45,029 nt of DNA, taken from positions 1 to 45,029 of the forward strand of contig CADEEV010000017.1 of NCBI GenBank assembly GCA_902826455.1. Direction: 5' to 3'. Position 1 is the first letter of the stretch. Each line of letters opens with the position of its first letter. Positions 22,822 through 33,079 of the stretch are shown piece by piece. Under the pieces are notes generated by a model. It was not told the origin of the DNA, did not search any database, and saw only the letters and a program-made list of their open reading frames with translations. Made by a program: the position numbers and the translations under genes. Origin of the DNA: an uncultured Acidobacteriota bacterium. GTDB taxonomy: Bacteria; Acidobacteriota; Vicinamibacteria; Fen-336.

Positions 22822-25429
22822 GGCCCACCGCGACGTGAAGGCGTGAGGCGGATTCGCCCGGCCGCCGGTCGAGCTTGAAGGCCCAGTCGACGCGCAGCGG
22901 GCCGAAGGCCGTCTTGTAGCGCACGCCGAGACCGGCGCTGGCCCGCAGATCGCCCAGGTCGATGTCCCCGACGAGCGGGTACACGTTGCCGGCGTCCGTG
23001 AAGGCCGCGAGGGCGAAGGTGCGGTTGAGGTCGAAGCGCATCTCGGCGCTGCCCAGCACGAGACCGTTGCCACCGGCCTCGTCGACGCCGTCCACGGGAA
23101 AGCCGCGCAGGCTGAAGTCGCCGCCCGCGAAGAAACGCTCGGGCAGCGGCAGACGCGTGGGCTGGCCGAAGCCGAAGGCGCGGGACAGGCCGACCCGGGC
23201 CGAGAGCGCCAGCAGGGCCCGGGACGTGGCGCGCTTGTAGGTGCTCGCCTGCACCGACGCCTTCACGAAGCTGTCGCCGCCCAGCGCCGCGGAGGAGACA
23301 CGCAGGTCGGCGCCGACGAAGTGACCCCGACGGGGATCGAGGGCGTCGTCCCGGGTGTCGTCGAGGATCGACGCGGAGGGTCCCGAGAACGTGGCGTCCT
23401 GGAACTCGCGGTCGACCTCGGCCTCGGGAACCGTGACGTCGAACGTGTTGGTCTTCTCGTACGAGTACCGCACGATCAGGCTGGTCCGCGGCGACAGCAC
23501 GAAGCCGGTCTGCAGCAGGCCGCCGCCCCGGGTGAAGTCGAAGCCGGGCCTCGCTTCCTCCTCGCGGAACGCCGTGAAGAACAGCTCGTGGCGACGGCCG
23601 AACAGGTACGGCTCCCGGTAGGACAGGAACACGCGCGTGGTCCGGAAGCTGGCGCGGAAGAACGCCGAGAGCGTGCGGTCCATCCCGCCGAGGTTGCGAC
23701 GGGTGACCTCGAAGCTGCCGCGGAGCAGGTCCTCCTCGGCGTAGCCGAGGCCATAGGCGAAGGTCGTCGGCGGGCCCTCTTCGGCCGCCACGACGAGGCT
23801 TCGCGTCCCCGCCGCCGCGCCGGGAAGCTCGGTCACCGAGAGTCGCTGGAACAGGCCGAGGGCTCCCAGGCGCCGCTGGCTGTCGAGGAGGTTGGCGAGT
23901 CCCAGCGGCTCGCCCTCCTTCACCAGGAGCTCGCGGCGCACCACGGTCTCGCGGGTCCGCGTGAGGCCCGCGACGATGATGCGGTCCACGTCGACGCGGG
24001 GGCCGGGCTCGACGTGGAAGGTGATGGAGGCCTCGGACTTGTCTTCGGAGAAGGTCACTTCCGGCTCGACCGTGACCTGGGGGTGTCCCGCATTGCGCCA
24101 GGTCGCGAGCAGCGCGTTCCGGTCGAGGGCGAGATCCCGGACACGGTACGGCTGCCCGACGCGCGTGCGCAGCTCCCGGCTCTGGTCGCTGCGCACGGCC
24201 GGCGAGGGGGTCGACAGCTTGAAGGCGGCGACCACGACGCGCGGACCGGGAAGGGCTCGCCACACGACGGGCACGGCGCCGCCACCCTCACGGAGCTCGG
24301 CCTCTGCCTGGGCCTCGGGATACCCAGCCTCCTCCAGCAGGGTCTTGAGACGCGCGGTCTCCTGCTCGATGCGGCGCTCTTCGAGCGGCGTGCCCGGCAG
24401 CACCGCGGGCACGAACACGACGCCGTCCGGCAGGCCGGCCGGGCCGGCCGAAGCGATCGTCGCGAGGGCTCCCGCCGTCACCTCGTAGACGACGCGCTCG
24501 CCGCCCGTCGTCGGCTCCGTCCGGAAGACGACGCTGACGTTGCGGAAGCCGCGACGGTGGAACTCGTCCTCGAGGCGCTCGACCCCTTCGTCCAGGGCGT
24601 CGGCTCCGACGCCGCCCGTCCTCAGCAGCGCCTCGATCTTGCCGCGCAAGCCGGCCGAGGGCCGGTCTCCCTCGAACTCGAGGCGCATCGAGGGGCCCGG
24701 GGACACGACGAAGGCGAGAGCCATGCCGGCCCGGAGCGGGTCGTAGGACTCGTGGACTTCGACGCGAGCGCGCCAGAGCCCGCGGTCCACGAGCGTGCGC
24801 CGCATCTTCTCGGCTGCGCGCTGCGCGGCCTGCCGCTCGAAGGCGGCGCCGAGGCCGGGGCGCGCGAGAAGCCGCAGGGCGACGGTGTCGGCCGCCGAGA
24901 CGCCCTCGACGGTGAGCCGGTTCACGCGCACGCGCGGGCCCGAGGCGATCGTGTACACGGCGTCCGACAAGGCGCCCGCCGGCCTGGTCTCGGCCGTGAC
25001 GCGGGCCTCGAGATAGCCGCGGGCCACGAGGGCGACCGCGACGGATTGGGCGACGTCGTCGAGGCGGTCGCGCCAGAGGGGTTCCCCGGCGAGGAGCCGC
25101 CCCGTGCGCCGGATGGTCCCCTCGGAGATCACGCGATCGCCGACGACGCGGACCCTGGCGAGGCGCGGGGCCGCCACGGGCCGGAAGTGCAGCTCCGGTC
25201 CGTCGGCGCCCTCGCGACGCTCGACGACGACGTCCGCGAACTCGCCGGTCGCGTAGAGCCTCTCGACCGCGCCGCGCACCACCTCCGGATCGAAGGGCGC
25301 GCCGGGCTCGATCGCCACGTAGCGGCTGAGGCGCGCGCGGTCGGCGTCGGGGACCTCGAGCACGACGGCGCTCAGGGGACGCTCGCCCGCGGCCGCGCCG
25401 AGCCACAGCAGCGCCAGGAGGGGTCCCAT
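22811..25429 (-). CDS. Omp85-family outer-membrane assembly protein (BamA/TamA-like), seven POTRA-like repeats
   Basis: An 872-residue protein with signal peptide about 1-15. By my reading seven POTRA-like repeats lie at about 18-87, 88-164, 165-245, 246-320, 321-394, 396-476 and 477-553; BamA usually has five and TamA three. The beta-barrel (554-872) carries D-D-T-R-D-D-A-L-D-P-R-R-G at 690-702, the loop-6 motif L-R-G-F at 774-777 and a terminal Phe (V-A-V-G-H-A-F). It inserts beta-barrel proteins into the outer membrane. ATG 25427-25429 overlaps the TamB-like TGA by one base (TGATG). Whether it is the essential BamA or a TamA partner cannot be told from this window. Confidence 0.9.
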   Translation of the reverse strand: MGPLLALLWLGAAAGERPLSAVVLEVPDADRARLSRYVAIEPGAPFDPEVVRGAVERLYATGEFADVVVERREGADGPELHFRPVAAPRLARVRVVGDRVISEGTIRRTGRLLAGEPLWRDRLDDVAQSVAVALVARGYLEARVTAETRPAGALSDAVYTIASGPRVRVNRLTVEGVSAADTVALRLLARPGLGAAFERQAAQRAAEKMRRTLVDRGLWRARVEVHESYDPLRAGMALAFVVSPGPSMRLEFEGDRPSAGLRGKIEALLRTGGVGADALDEGVERLEDEFHRRGFRNVSVVFRTEPTTGGERVVYEVTAGALATIASAGPAGLPDGVVFVPAVLPGTPLEERRIEQETARLKTLLEEAGYPEAQAEAELREGGGAVPVVWRALPGPRVVVAAFKLSTPSPAVRSDQSRELRTRVGQPYRVRDLALDRNALLATWRNAGHPQVTVEPEVTFSEDKSEASITFHVEPGPRVDVDRIIVAGLTRTRETVVRRELLVKEGEPLGLANLLDSQRRLGALGLFQRLSVTELPGAAAGTRSLVVAAEEGPPTTFAYGLGYAEEDLLRGSFEVTRRNLGGMDRTLSAFFRASFRTTRVFLSYREPYLFGRRHELFFTAFREEEARPGFDFTRGGGLLQTGFVLSPRTSLIVRYSYEKTNTFDVTVPEAEVDREFQDATFSGPSASILDDTRDDALDPRRGHFVGADLRVSSAALGGDSFVKASVQASTYKRATSRALLALSARVGLSRAFGFGQPTRLPLPERFFAGGDFSLRGFPVDGVDEAGGNGLVLGSAEMRFDLNRTFALAAFTDAGNVYPLVGDIDLGDLRASAGLGVRYKTAFGPLRVDWAFKLDRRPGESASRLHVAVGHAF

Positions 25430-28400
25430 CAGCGCGAGTGCCGCAGTCGCAGGTCGAACCCGAGCCCGCCAGGCTCGGCGCCCGTCAACAGGATCGAGAG
25501 CTTGTCGGAGATCGTGTACTCGATCGAGAGGAGCCTCTCGTCCGTGCCACGCAGGTCGACGGAGTACAGCACGTTGAGATCCCCGGTGAGGCGCTTGCCC
25601 ACCGTGAGGCGCGCGCTCGGGTTCGTAACGCCGCCGCGCACGACCGAAGGGTCGATCGAGAAGCGGTTGAGCCCGAGGAAGCGCTCGGCGCCGCGCTCGA
25701 GGCCGACTTCCTCGGAGAGCCGGCCGGCGGCGAGGGTGGCGGCACCGGCGGCGGCCAGCCGTGCCTGATCGACCTGGGACTGCGACAGGCTCGCGACGGC
25801 GCTCTCGTCGGCACCCGCCAGCAGGTTGAGGATCTGCACGGCCGAGAGCGGCGGGTCGGAGGTGAGGGTCGGGAAGATACGCTCGAGGGTGCCGTTCATC
25901 TTCAGGCTGACGCGGTACGATCGCACGCGCGCCTCGGCCTCGATGTCGAACAGCGGGTCGATCTGCTGCGGGTTCGTGAAGTCGATGGTGCCGCGTCGGA
26001 TCACGTAGGTGTTGCCCAGGAAGTAGACGCGGCCGCGGTCGATCTCCGCGCGGCCCAGGAGCACCGGCGTGTCGGACGTGCCCTGGAGCTGGAGCTCGGC
26101 GCGCGCCACGAGGTCCGCGAGGTTGTTGTCGAGGGCCAGGGTGCCGGGAGCGCGGATCTTCACGTCGTAGCGCAGCCCCCCGCCGAGCGACGCGCTCGGC
26201 AGGGCGGCGCGGCGCGTGGCGAGGAGCTCGGAGGCGAAGTCGTAGCGGCGCGTCCATGCGGCCTGGGTCACGTCCACCGAACCGGTGAGCCACTGCGAGA
26301 CCGCGTCGCCGAAGAGCCGCAGGTCGGCGTCGAGCTTGGCACGCAGGCCCTCGGGATAGCGCAGCGTGAGACCGCGCCCCTGGCCGAGCACCTCGAACGA
26401 GCCGAGGCGTCCCGCGTCGTAGGCGACGCGGCCGGACAGCTCGATGTCTCCACCCCCGAGGCTTGCGGTGACGGCCTCGAAGTGGGCCCCGGTCTCGCCG
26501 AACGCCACGGCGCCGCGAATCCCGTCGAGACCCTGGGGAAAGCCGCGCACCCGGGCGCCGGCGCCTTCGATGTCGAGGCGCCCGTCGAGACGCGGCTCCG
26601 CCCGCGTCCCCGAGACCGAGAGGGTGAGGCGGGCGGCCCCGCGCCCGCGCAGCCGGCGCGTCACGGCGGCGAGGGCCCGCAGGTCCGCGTCGCCCCGCGC
26701 CTCGACGGAGACCAGCGTGTCGCGTCGCAGGCCCAGGCTGCCGTTCACGACGAGGCTCGTGCCCTCCCCCGCGAGCTGCAGCTCCGAGAACGTGGCGCGG
26801 CCCTCGGCGAGATGCACGACGAGCGGCTCGACGTTCTTGACGGGGTAGTCGGGTAGCAGCAGCAGGATCTGGGAGACCACGGCCTCGGCGTCGAGGCGCT
26901 GCGGCTCGCCGAGGGGTCCCGCGATGCGGATTTCGCCCGAAGTGACGATGCCGGCGGCCGCCGGCAGCGCTGGGGCCACGACGCGCAGGAAGGGGTCGGC
27001 GCTCGAGTCGCTCACCGCGAGGTGGCTCACCACGTCGTAGGGCTCGGACAACCCGACACGGCCCGACGCGGTGACGTCGACGCGCGCCGAGCGGAGGCGG
27101 GCGTCCACGGCCAGGTTCCCGTCGCCTTCGGCCGACAGCGTCGCCGCGAGTGCCCCCAGGCCCTCGTCGCCGAGGAAGAGCCGGGGCGAGTACACCTGGC
27201 CCTCGAGGCGCGGGCGCACGAGGGGTCCTGCCAGCCGCAGATCGCCCGACAGCGCGCCGCCGAAGCGCACGCCCGGCGCCAGCTCGGGCACGGCGTCGTC
27301 CAGGGCGACGCCGGCGAACTCGACGGCGCCGTCGTAGACCTCCCCCGTGACGGTGCCGTGGAAGGAGACGTCGCCGCCCCCGACGCGCGCTCGCCCGCTC
27401 CGGGCCTCGGTCGTCTCGCCGCGAAGCTCGGCTTCGACGTCGAGCGCCTCGAAGGGCACGGAGAGGAAGCGGCCCGAGCCCGCCGCCACGTGGAGCCGGC
27501 CGCGAGGCGAGGAGCGGCTGCCCGCGATGGTGCCCTCGCCCGAGACGGCGCCCGAGAAGTCCGCGTCCCACTCGAGGGCGCGCAGGAAGTCGGCGGCGGG
27601 CCAGCCGCTGAAGCGGACCCGCACGTCGAGACCGTCGCGGACGCCGAGCGCCCCGGTCTCGGTGCGGCCATCGACCCAGACCTCGCCCCCGTTCCGGCGC
27701 AGGACCAGGGAATGCGAGCTGATCTCGTCGGGAGTCGCGGATCCCGCCCATTCCGCCTCGCCCCAGGCGACGCCCCGGTACTCGAGGTCGCGGCCCGAGA
27801 AGCGGCCCTCGAAGAGCGGATCGCCCAGGCTTCCCTTCCAACGACCCCGGAAGGCACCGGAGCCCCGCACACCCAGGGGCGCCGGCGCTGCGCCCCCCAT
27901 GGCGTGGAGGACTCTCTGCAGCGTCGCGTCGGCGTCTTCGAGGTCGCCGCTCTCGGCGTCGACGTCGAGGGCGGCGCTGTTGTCGAGTCCGACGCGGCCC
28001 TGCAGACGCACGGTGCTCGACGGCAGGCGCAGCTCGGCGAGCGCCACGTCCTGGACGCCGCGCTCCGCCGTCCAGCTCAGGCGCCCGGTCAGGGGCGGCC
28101 GGGTGTCGCCCGCCGCCGTGAACGCGAGCTCCATGCGGCCCGAGACCTGGCGCGAGTGTCCGCGCGGCCACGTGAGATCGATGTCGCCCACCGTCGTCGC
28201 GCCGAGGTCGAAGGCGCCGTAGCCGAAGACGGTGCGCACGAGACCCTCCGCGTCGGCCCCTTCGATCCGGCCGGACACGCGCACCGGGCCGCCGCCAGCG
28301 GCCAGGGCGACGTCGAGCTTCACGCGGCCGCGAAGGGTGTCCGCCTCGAGCCCTTCGATCTTCAGGCCCCGGTCGGTGCGCTGCACGGCTCCGGCGAAGC

Positions 28401-29277
28401 GGGTCACGTCGGTGCCGAGGATGCGCCCGCCCGTGCCTTCGACGCGGCCGTCCACGCGCAGCTCTCCCTTCACGAACGCGAGGGTCCCGCGATAGCTCGC
28501 CGCGCCTTCGAGACCGAGACCGCTCGCCACGACGTGGCGATCCAGCAGGCCGACGTCGAGACGGCCGTTCAGCAGGAAGCGAGCCTCGGGTGGCGACGCG
28601 AGGTTGAGCTGGCCACTGTAGGCGAGGTCGGTGCCGTCGCCGCGGAGATGCCCGGCTCCGATCGTGAGCAGCAGGCCCGACGCGTCGACGTCGAACTCGG
28701 TGCCGAGAGGCATCTCGGGCAGCGCGCCGAAGCGCAGGCGGCCGGGGGCGAAGGCGACGTGGCCGAAGAGCGCGCCGCCGCGCCGGGCCGCGAGGCGCGC
28801 GCCGAAGTCGGGGAGGTCCGCCGAGAGCGGGATGCGCTCGTGGCGCAGGACCAGCGCTCCCTCCGCGATCTCGAGACGGCGGATCCGGAACTCGAGCCCG
28901 TCGCCGTCCCCGGCGTCGAGCCTCGGGATGTCGTCTCCGCCCTCGGCCCAGGCGTTGACCCGGACGACCGGCTTCACGATCGTCAGGCGCGAGAGCACGA
29001 GGCGCCGGCCCCACAGCGGCGCGAGGCTCGGCACGGCGGCGATGCGCTCGACTTCCAGGAACGCAGGTCCGGGGCGCGCGCCGGCCACCCGGAGCCCGAG
29101 GACCTCGGCGTGGAACGGGAAGAGGTGCAGGCGCACCTCCTCCACCGTGACCGTGCGGTGGAAGAACGACTCGAGGCCCGCGATCACGAGGCGGCGCGTC
29201 ACCTCGGGCGCGCGGATGACGAGGCCCGCGACCGCCAGGAGGAGGACGCCGAGGACGACGATCCGGCGGCGCGTCAC
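25429..29277 (-). CDS. tamB: TamB-like translocation and assembly module protein (DUF490)
   Basis: A 1282-residue inner-membrane-anchored protein. One transmembrane helix (about 5-21) is followed by a very long beta-rich region with repeated V-x-G-x-V/L-x-L patterns typical of AsmA/TamB proteins, which form a hydrophobic groove between the membranes. The C-terminal DUF490 domain is clear: G-R-A-E-I-D-R-G-R-V-Y-F-L-G-N-T-Y, then G-T-I-D-F-T-N-P and D-P-P-L-S-A-V-Q-I-L-N-L-L. TamB-family proteins work with an Omp85 protein and are implicated in phospholipid transport to the outer membrane. GTG 29277 overlaps the biotin-carrier stop (GTGA); the Omp85 gene follows directly. Confidence 0.9.
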   Translation of the reverse strand: MTRRRIVVLGVLLLAVAGLVIRAPEVTRRLVIAGLESFFHRTVTVEEVRLHLFPFHAEVLGLRVAGARPGPAFLEVERIAAVPSLAPLWGRRLVLSRLTIVKPVVRVNAWAEGGDDIPRLDAGDGDGLEFRIRRLEIAEGALVLRHERIPLSADLPDFGARLAARRGGALFGHVAFAPGRLRFGALPEMPLGTEFDVDASGLLLTIGAGHLRGDGTDLAYSGQLNLASPPEARFLLNGRLDVGLLDRHVVASGLGLEGAASYRGTLAFVKGELRVDGRVEGTGGRILGTDVTRFAGAVQRTDRGLKIEGLEADTLRGRVKLDVALAAGGGPVRVSGRIEGADAEGLVRTVFGYGAFDLGATTVGDIDLTWPRGHSRQVSGRMELAFTAAGDTRPPLTGRLSWTAERGVQDVALAELRLPSSTVRLQGRVGLDNSAALDVDAESGDLEDADATLQRVLHAMGGAAPAPLGVRGSGAFRGRWKGSLGDPLFEGRFSGRDLEYRGVAWGEAEWAGSATPDEISSHSLVLRRNGGEVWVDGRTETGALGVRDGLDVRVRFSGWPAADFLRALEWDADFSGAVSGEGTIAGSRSSPRGRLHVAAGSGRFLSVPFEALDVEAELRGETTEARSGRARVGGGDVSFHGTVTGEVYDGAVEFAGVALDDAVPELAPGVRFGGALSGDLRLAGPLVRPRLEGQVYSPRLFLGDEGLGALAATLSAEGDGNLAVDARLRSARVDVTASGRVGLSEPYDVVSHLAVSDSSADPFLRVVAPALPAAAGIVTSGEIRIAGPLGEPQRLDAEAVVSQILLLLPDYPVKNVEPLVVHLAEGRATFSELQLAGEGTSLVVNGSLGLRRDTLVSVEARGDADLRALAAVTRRLRGRGAARLTLSVSGTRAEPRLDGRLDIEGAGARVRGFPQGLDGIRGAVAFGETGAHFEAVTASLGGGDIELSGRVAYDAGRLGSFEVLGQGRGLTLRYPEGLRAKLDADLRLFGDAVSQWLTGSVDVTQAAWTRRYDFASELLATRRAALPSASLGGGLRYDVKIRAPGTLALDNNLADLVARAELQLQGTSDTPVLLGRAEIDRGRVYFLGNTYVIRRGTIDFTNPQQIDPLFDIEAEARVRSYRVSLKMNGTLERIFPTLTSDPPLSAVQILNLLAGADESAVASLSQSQVDQARLAAAGAATLAAGRLSEEVGLERGAERFLGLNRFSIDPSVVRGGVTNPSARLTVGKRLTGDLNVLYSVDLRGTDERLLSIEYTISDKLSILLTGAEPGGLGFDLRLRHSR

Positions 29278-29768
29278 TCCAGGACGACGAGGGGCGCGCC
29301 CGACTCCACGGCCTGGCCCTCGCGAACCGCGACTTCGCGGACGCGGCCCGGGCGCGGAGCGCGGATCTCGTTCTCCATCTTCATCGCCTCCATCACCACG
29401 AGGCTCTGGCCGGCGGTCGCGTCGTGGCCGGGCTCGACGAGGAGACGCACGATCCGGCCGGGCATGGGCGCCAGGATGCGCAGCAGGCCCGCCGCCGCGC
29501 GGCGGGGCGCGGCGTTCGCGTCGCGCGTCGCGTCCTGGAGCTCGACCGAGAGGCTGTCGTCGTCGAACAGGACCCGGTAACCCTGGGGCGTCGCCTCGAG
29601 GCCGATCTCGTGGCTGGTGCCGTCGATGAGCAGGCTCGCGAACCCGCCTCCGGTCTCGAGGAGGTCGGCCGCGACCTCCCGGCCGTCGACTCGGACCCGG
29701 TAGCGGCCGTCCTTGCCCGTCGCTTCGATGCGCAGGGTCCGGCCCGCGACGGTGGCCGAGAAGATCAC
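29274..29768 (-). CDS. Biotin carboxyl carrier protein of acyl-CoA carboxylase
   Basis: A 164-residue protein. The C-terminal biotinyl domain (about 97-163) has the biotinylation motif E-A-M-K-M with Lys130, preceded by P-M-P-G-R-I. Residues 1-80 form a small beta-rich domain as in separate carrier subunits of propionyl/acetyl-CoA-type carboxylases. It carries biotin between the carboxylase (29765) and the carboxyltransferase (31252). GTG 29768 overlaps the preceding TGA as GTGA, and its stop overlaps the TamB-like GTG. Confidence 0.93.
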   Translation of the reverse strand: MIFSATVAGRTLRIEATGKDGRYRVRVDGREVAADLLETGGGFASLLIDGTSHEIGLEATPQGYRVLFDDDSLSVELQDATRDANAAPRRAAAGLLRILAPMPGRIVRLLVEPGHDATAGQSLVVMEAMKMENEIRAPRPGRVREVAVREGQAVESGAPLVVLE

Positions 29769-31255
29769 CGGAGGCCCTCGCGCAGCGCCGCAGCGCGCCA
29801 GGCTCCCGGCGCGGCCTCGGTCGCGGGCTTGAGACGCGAGCGCTCGCGCTCCCGCAGCGTCGCGAGGGCCGCGGCGATCGCCGCCACCTCCGTCGGACGG
29901 GCGCGCTCGCGGTCGTCGGCGGCGAACGCCTTGTCGAGGAACGAGGTGTCGAAGTCGCCGGCGACGAAGGCGGGATGGCGCAGGACACGCTCGAAGAACG
30001 GCAGCGTGGTGCGGATGCCGAGGATCTTGTACTCGGACACGGCGCGCCGCATGCGCGCGATGGCATCCTTCCGGTTGTAGCCCCAGGCCACGAGCTTCGA
30101 GATCAGGGGGTCGTAGTGGACGGGGACCTCATAGCCCTCGTACACCCCCGAGTCGTCGCGCACGCCGGGCCCGCCCGGCACGCGCAGCGTGCGGATCCGT
30201 CCGGGGCTCGGCAGGAAGCCCTGGTCGGGATCCTCGGCGTAGACGCGGCACTCGATGGCGTGGCCGCGCTGGCGGAGGTCTTCCTGCCGGAAGGGCAGGC
30301 GCTCGCCACGCGCGACGCGGATCTGCAGCTTCACGAGGTCTTCCCCGGTGACGACCTCGGTCACGGGATGCTCCACCTGCAGGCGCGTGTTCATCTCGAG
30401 GAAGTAGGGCTCGCGGTCGGCGTCCACGAGGAACTCGAGGGTGCCGGCGTTCACGTAGCCGGCCTTCCTCACGAGGGCCAGGGCGAGGGCTCCCATGCGG
30501 GCGCGCAGCTCCGGGGTCACGAAGGGCGACGGGCTCTCCTCGATCACCTTCTGGTGCCGGCGCTGGATCGAGCACTCGCGCTCGAACAGGTGCACCGCGT
30601 TGCCGTGGCTGTCGGCGAGCACCTGGATCTCGACGTGACGCGGGCGCACGATGGCGCGCTCGAGGTAGACCCGGTCGTCCCCGAAGGCCGCGAGGGCCTC
30701 GCTGCGGGCCCGGGTCAGCGCCGCTTCCAGGTCCGCCGCCGTCGCCACGAAACGCAAGCCCTTGCCGCCGCCGCCGGCCGCCGCCTTCAGCATCAGCGGG
30801 AACCCGATCCGGCCGGCCTCGCGGCGCACCTCGTCGAGATCGGCCACGGGCTGGAGCGTGCCGGGCACGACCGGCACGCCGGCCTCCACCGCGACGCGCC
30901 GGGCGGACGTCTTCTCTCCCATGAGCGCGATCGTCTCGCTGCGCGGACCGATGAACACGACGCCGGCGTCCTCGCAGGCCCGCGCGAATGCCGCGTTCTC
31001 CGAGAGGAACCCGTAGCCGGGATGGATGGCGTCGGCACCCGACGCCTTCGCCACCTCCAGGATCCGGTCGACGCGCAGGTAGCTCTCGCGAGAGGGCGGC
31101 GGGCCCACGAGGTGCGCTTCGTCGGCCATCCGCACGTGGAGCGCCGGGCGATCGACCTCGGAGTACACGGCGACCGTCCCGATCCCCATCTCCCGGCAGG
31201 CGCGGATGATCCTCACGGCGATCTCGCCGCGGTTCGCGACGAGGATCTTCTTCAT
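29765..31255 (-). CDS. Biotin carboxylase subunit of acyl-CoA carboxylase
   Basis: A 496-residue ATP-grasp biotin carboxylase. The N-terminus [14 protein letters not shown] is diagnostic. The ATP loop G-G-G-G-K-G is at 161-166, and the catalytic block [14 protein letters not shown] lies around 290-305. It carboxylates biotin with bicarbonate and ATP. The length fits a stand-alone subunit, as in AccC or bacterial PccA with separate carrier. ATG 31255 overlaps the carboxyltransferase stop (ATGA); the biotin carrier follows by GTGA overlap, so the three subunits are coupled. Confidence 0.95.
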   Translation of the reverse strand: MKKILVANRGEIAVRIIRACREMGIGTVAVYSEVDRPALHVRMADEAHLVGPPPSRESYLRVDRILEVAKASGADAIHPGYGFLSENAAFARACEDAGVVFIGPRSETIALMGEKTSARRVAVEAGVPVVPGTLQPVADLDEVRREAGRIGFPLMLKAAAGGGGKGLRFVATAADLEAALTRARSEALAAFGDDRVYLERAIVRPRHVEIQVLADSHGNAVHLFERECSIQRRHQKVIEESPSPFVTPELRARMGALALALVRKAGYVNAGTLEFLVDADREPYFLEMNTRLQVEHPVTEVVTGEDLVKLQIRVARGERLPFRQEDLRQRGHAIECRVYAEDPDQGFLPSPGRIRTLRVPGGPGVRDDSGVYEGYEVPVHYDPLISKLVAWGYNRKDAIARMRRAVSEYKILGIRTTLPFFERVLRHPAFVAGDFDTSFLDKAFAADDRERARPTEVAAIAAALATLRERERSRLKPATEAAPGAWRAAALREGLR

Positions 31256-32799
31256 AGCGGGATGTTGCCGTGCTTCTTGGGAGGGTTCTTGTCGCGCTTG
31301 GTGCGGGTCATGTCGAGCCCCGCGATGATCTTGCGGCGCGTCTTGCGCGGCTCGATCACCTCGTCGATGAAGCCCCGGTCCGAGGCGACGTAGGGGTTCG
31401 CGAACTTGCGGCGGAACTCCTCGACCTTCTGCTCGCGCAGCGCCACGGGATCCGCCGCCTTCTGGAGCTCGCGCCGGTACAGGACGTTCACGGCTCCCTC
31501 GGGGCCCATCACCGCGATCTCGGCGCCCGGGAAGGCGAGGTTCAGGTCCGTGCGCAGGTGCTTGCTGCCCATCACGCAGTAGGCGCCGCCGTAGGACTTG
31601 CGCGTGATCACCGTGATCTTCGGCACTGTGGCCTCGGCATAGGCGTAGAGCAGCTTGGCGCCGTGGCGGATGATGCCGTCGAACTCCTGGGCGGTGCCGG
31701 GCAGGAACCCCGGCACGTCCTGGAAGGTGACGACGGGCAGGTTGAACGCGTCGCAGAAGCGGATGAAGCGCGCGGCCTTCACCGACGCGTCGATGTCGAG
31801 GCAGCCCGCAAGCACCGCCGGCTGGTTCGCCACGATGCCCACGGAGCGGCCGCCGAAGCGGGCGAAGCCCACGATGATGTTGGGCGCGAAGTGCTCGTGG
31901 ACCTCGAGGAAGCGCCGGTCGTCGACCACGACCTCGATCAGGCGCTTCATGTCGTAGGGCTTGTTGGCCTCGGTCGGGATCAGCTGGTCGAGGCTCGCGT
32001 CCTCGCGGTCCGAGGGGTCCTCCGTGGCCACGACCGGCGGCTCTTCCAGGTTGTTGGACGGCAGGTACGTGAGCAGCTCGCGGATCAGCGACAGGCACGC
32101 GCGGTCGTCGTCGACGGCGAAGTGGGCGACCCCCGACTTCGCGTTGTGGGTCATCGCGCCGCCCAGGTCTTCCTTCGTGACCTCTTCGTGGGTCACGGTG
32201 CGGATGACGTCGGGCCCCGTCACGAACATGTACGACGTGTCCTTCACCATCACGTTGAAGTCCGTGATGGCCGGCGAATAGACGGCGCCTCCCGCGCAGG
32301 GCCCGAGGATCGCCGAGATCTGGGGGACGACGCCTGAGGCCAGCGTGTTGCGCAGGAAGATGTCGGCGTAGCCGCCCAGGGAGGCGACGCCTTCCTGGAT
32401 GCGCGCACCACCCGAGTCGTTGAGGCCGATCATCGGGGCGCCCATCTTCATGGACAGCTCCATGACCTTGCAGATCTTCTTGGCGTTCGTCTCCGAGAGG
32501 CTGCCCCCGAACACAGTGAAGTCCTGGGCGAAGAGGTAGACGAGACGGCCCGCGATCCGGCCGTAGCCCGCGATGACGCCGTCGCCGGGGATCTTCTGGT
32601 CGGCCATGCCGAAGTCGAGACAGCGATGCTCGACGAGGGCGTCCAGTTCCTCGAAGCTGCCTTCGTCGAGCAGGATCTCGACGCGCTCCCGGGCGGTCAG
32701 CTTGCCCTCGGCGTGCTGGCGGTCCTGGCGCTCGCGCCCGCCGCCCTGCTCGGCGCGTCGGATCTTCTCGCGAAGCACGTCGATGCCGCTGTCGGTCAC
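31252..32799 (-). CDS. pccB: Propionyl-CoA-type carboxyltransferase (beta) subunit
   Basis: A 515-residue carboxyltransferase of the PccB/methylmalonyl-CoA carboxyltransferase 12S family. Landmarks are [35 protein letters not shown] and [12 protein letters not shown]. It moves the carboxyl group from biotin to an acyl-CoA, most likely propionyl-CoA, giving methylmalonyl-CoA; acetyl-CoA cannot be excluded. GTG 32799 has the good ribosome site AAAGGAG 8 bases upstream. The FmdB-like gene ends 27 bases before it. Confidence 0.93.
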   Translation of the reverse strand: MTDSGIDVLREKIRRAEQGGGRERQDRQHAEGKLTARERVEILLDEGSFEELDALVEHRCLDFGMADQKIPGDGVIAGYGRIAGRLVYLFAQDFTVFGGSLSETNAKKICKVMELSMKMGAPMIGLNDSGGARIQEGVASLGGYADIFLRNTLASGVVPQISAILGPCAGGAVYSPAITDFNVMVKDTSYMFVTGPDVIRTVTHEEVTKEDLGGAMTHNAKSGVAHFAVDDDRACLSLIRELLTYLPSNNLEEPPVVATEDPSDREDASLDQLIPTEANKPYDMKRLIEVVVDDRRFLEVHEHFAPNIIVGFARFGGRSVGIVANQPAVLAGCLDIDASVKAARFIRFCDAFNLPVVTFQDVPGFLPGTAQEFDGIIRHGAKLLYAYAEATVPKITVITRKSYGGAYCVMGSKHLRTDLNLAFPGAEIAVMGPEGAVNVLYRRELQKAADPVALREQKVEEFRRKFANPYVASDRGFIDEVIEPRKTRRKIIAGLDMTRTKRDKNPPKKHGNIPL

Positions 32800-32826
32800 G
32801 GGCGCGCTCCTTTGGTGCTCTTCGCT

Positions 32827-33069
32827 CTAGTCGGGAAGGCCGCAGGCGCCGCTGCCGCAGGCTCCCTGGCCGCAGGCGCTCGCGCCGCATCCGGCGCCGT
32901 CCATGGACATCGCCGGTCCCGACGACGAGGCCGACACGGCGAACGTCGACAGCTGCTTCTCGACGCTCGCGCTCCCGCATCCGGGGCACTGGACGGCGTC
33001 GCCCCAGCGCGCCACGAGCTTCTCGAACGGGCCGCGGCAGTCCTCGCACACGTATTCGTAGAGCGGCAT
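32827..33069 (-). CDS. FmdB-family zinc-ribbon protein with cysteine repeat tail
   Basis: An 80-residue protein. M-P-L-Y-E-Y-V-C-E-D-C is the classic FmdB/CxxC_CxxC_SSSS start. The zinc ribbon uses Cys8, Cys11, Cys28 and Cys31. The C-terminal tail has Cys61, Cys66, Cys71 and Cys76, evenly spaced by five and Gly/Ala-rich; such tails are frequent in this family. It was named from a putative regulator of formamidase genes, but its real role is unknown. ATG 33069 has AGGAAGAAGG upstream. It lies between the hydrolase gene (10-base gap) and the carboxyltransferase gene. Confidence 0.9.
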   Translation of the reverse strand: MPLYEYVCEDCRGPFEKLVARWGDAVQCPGCGSASVEKQLSTFAVSASSSGPAMSMDGAGCGASACGQGACGSGACGLPD

Positions 33070-33079
33070 GCCCTTCTTC

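Noticed and set aside
25430-29014. Long minus-strand open frame upstream of the Omp85 start, suggesting a giant 2067-residue protein
   Set aside because: The extra 1195 codons are Arg/Pro-rich and lie in another frame of the TamB-like gene. The signal peptide and homology begin at 25429.
31256-33049. Upstream extension of the biotin carboxylase frame
   Set aside because: It overlaps the carboxyltransferase gene out of frame and has no protein character; [11 protein letters not shown] is the true N-terminus.
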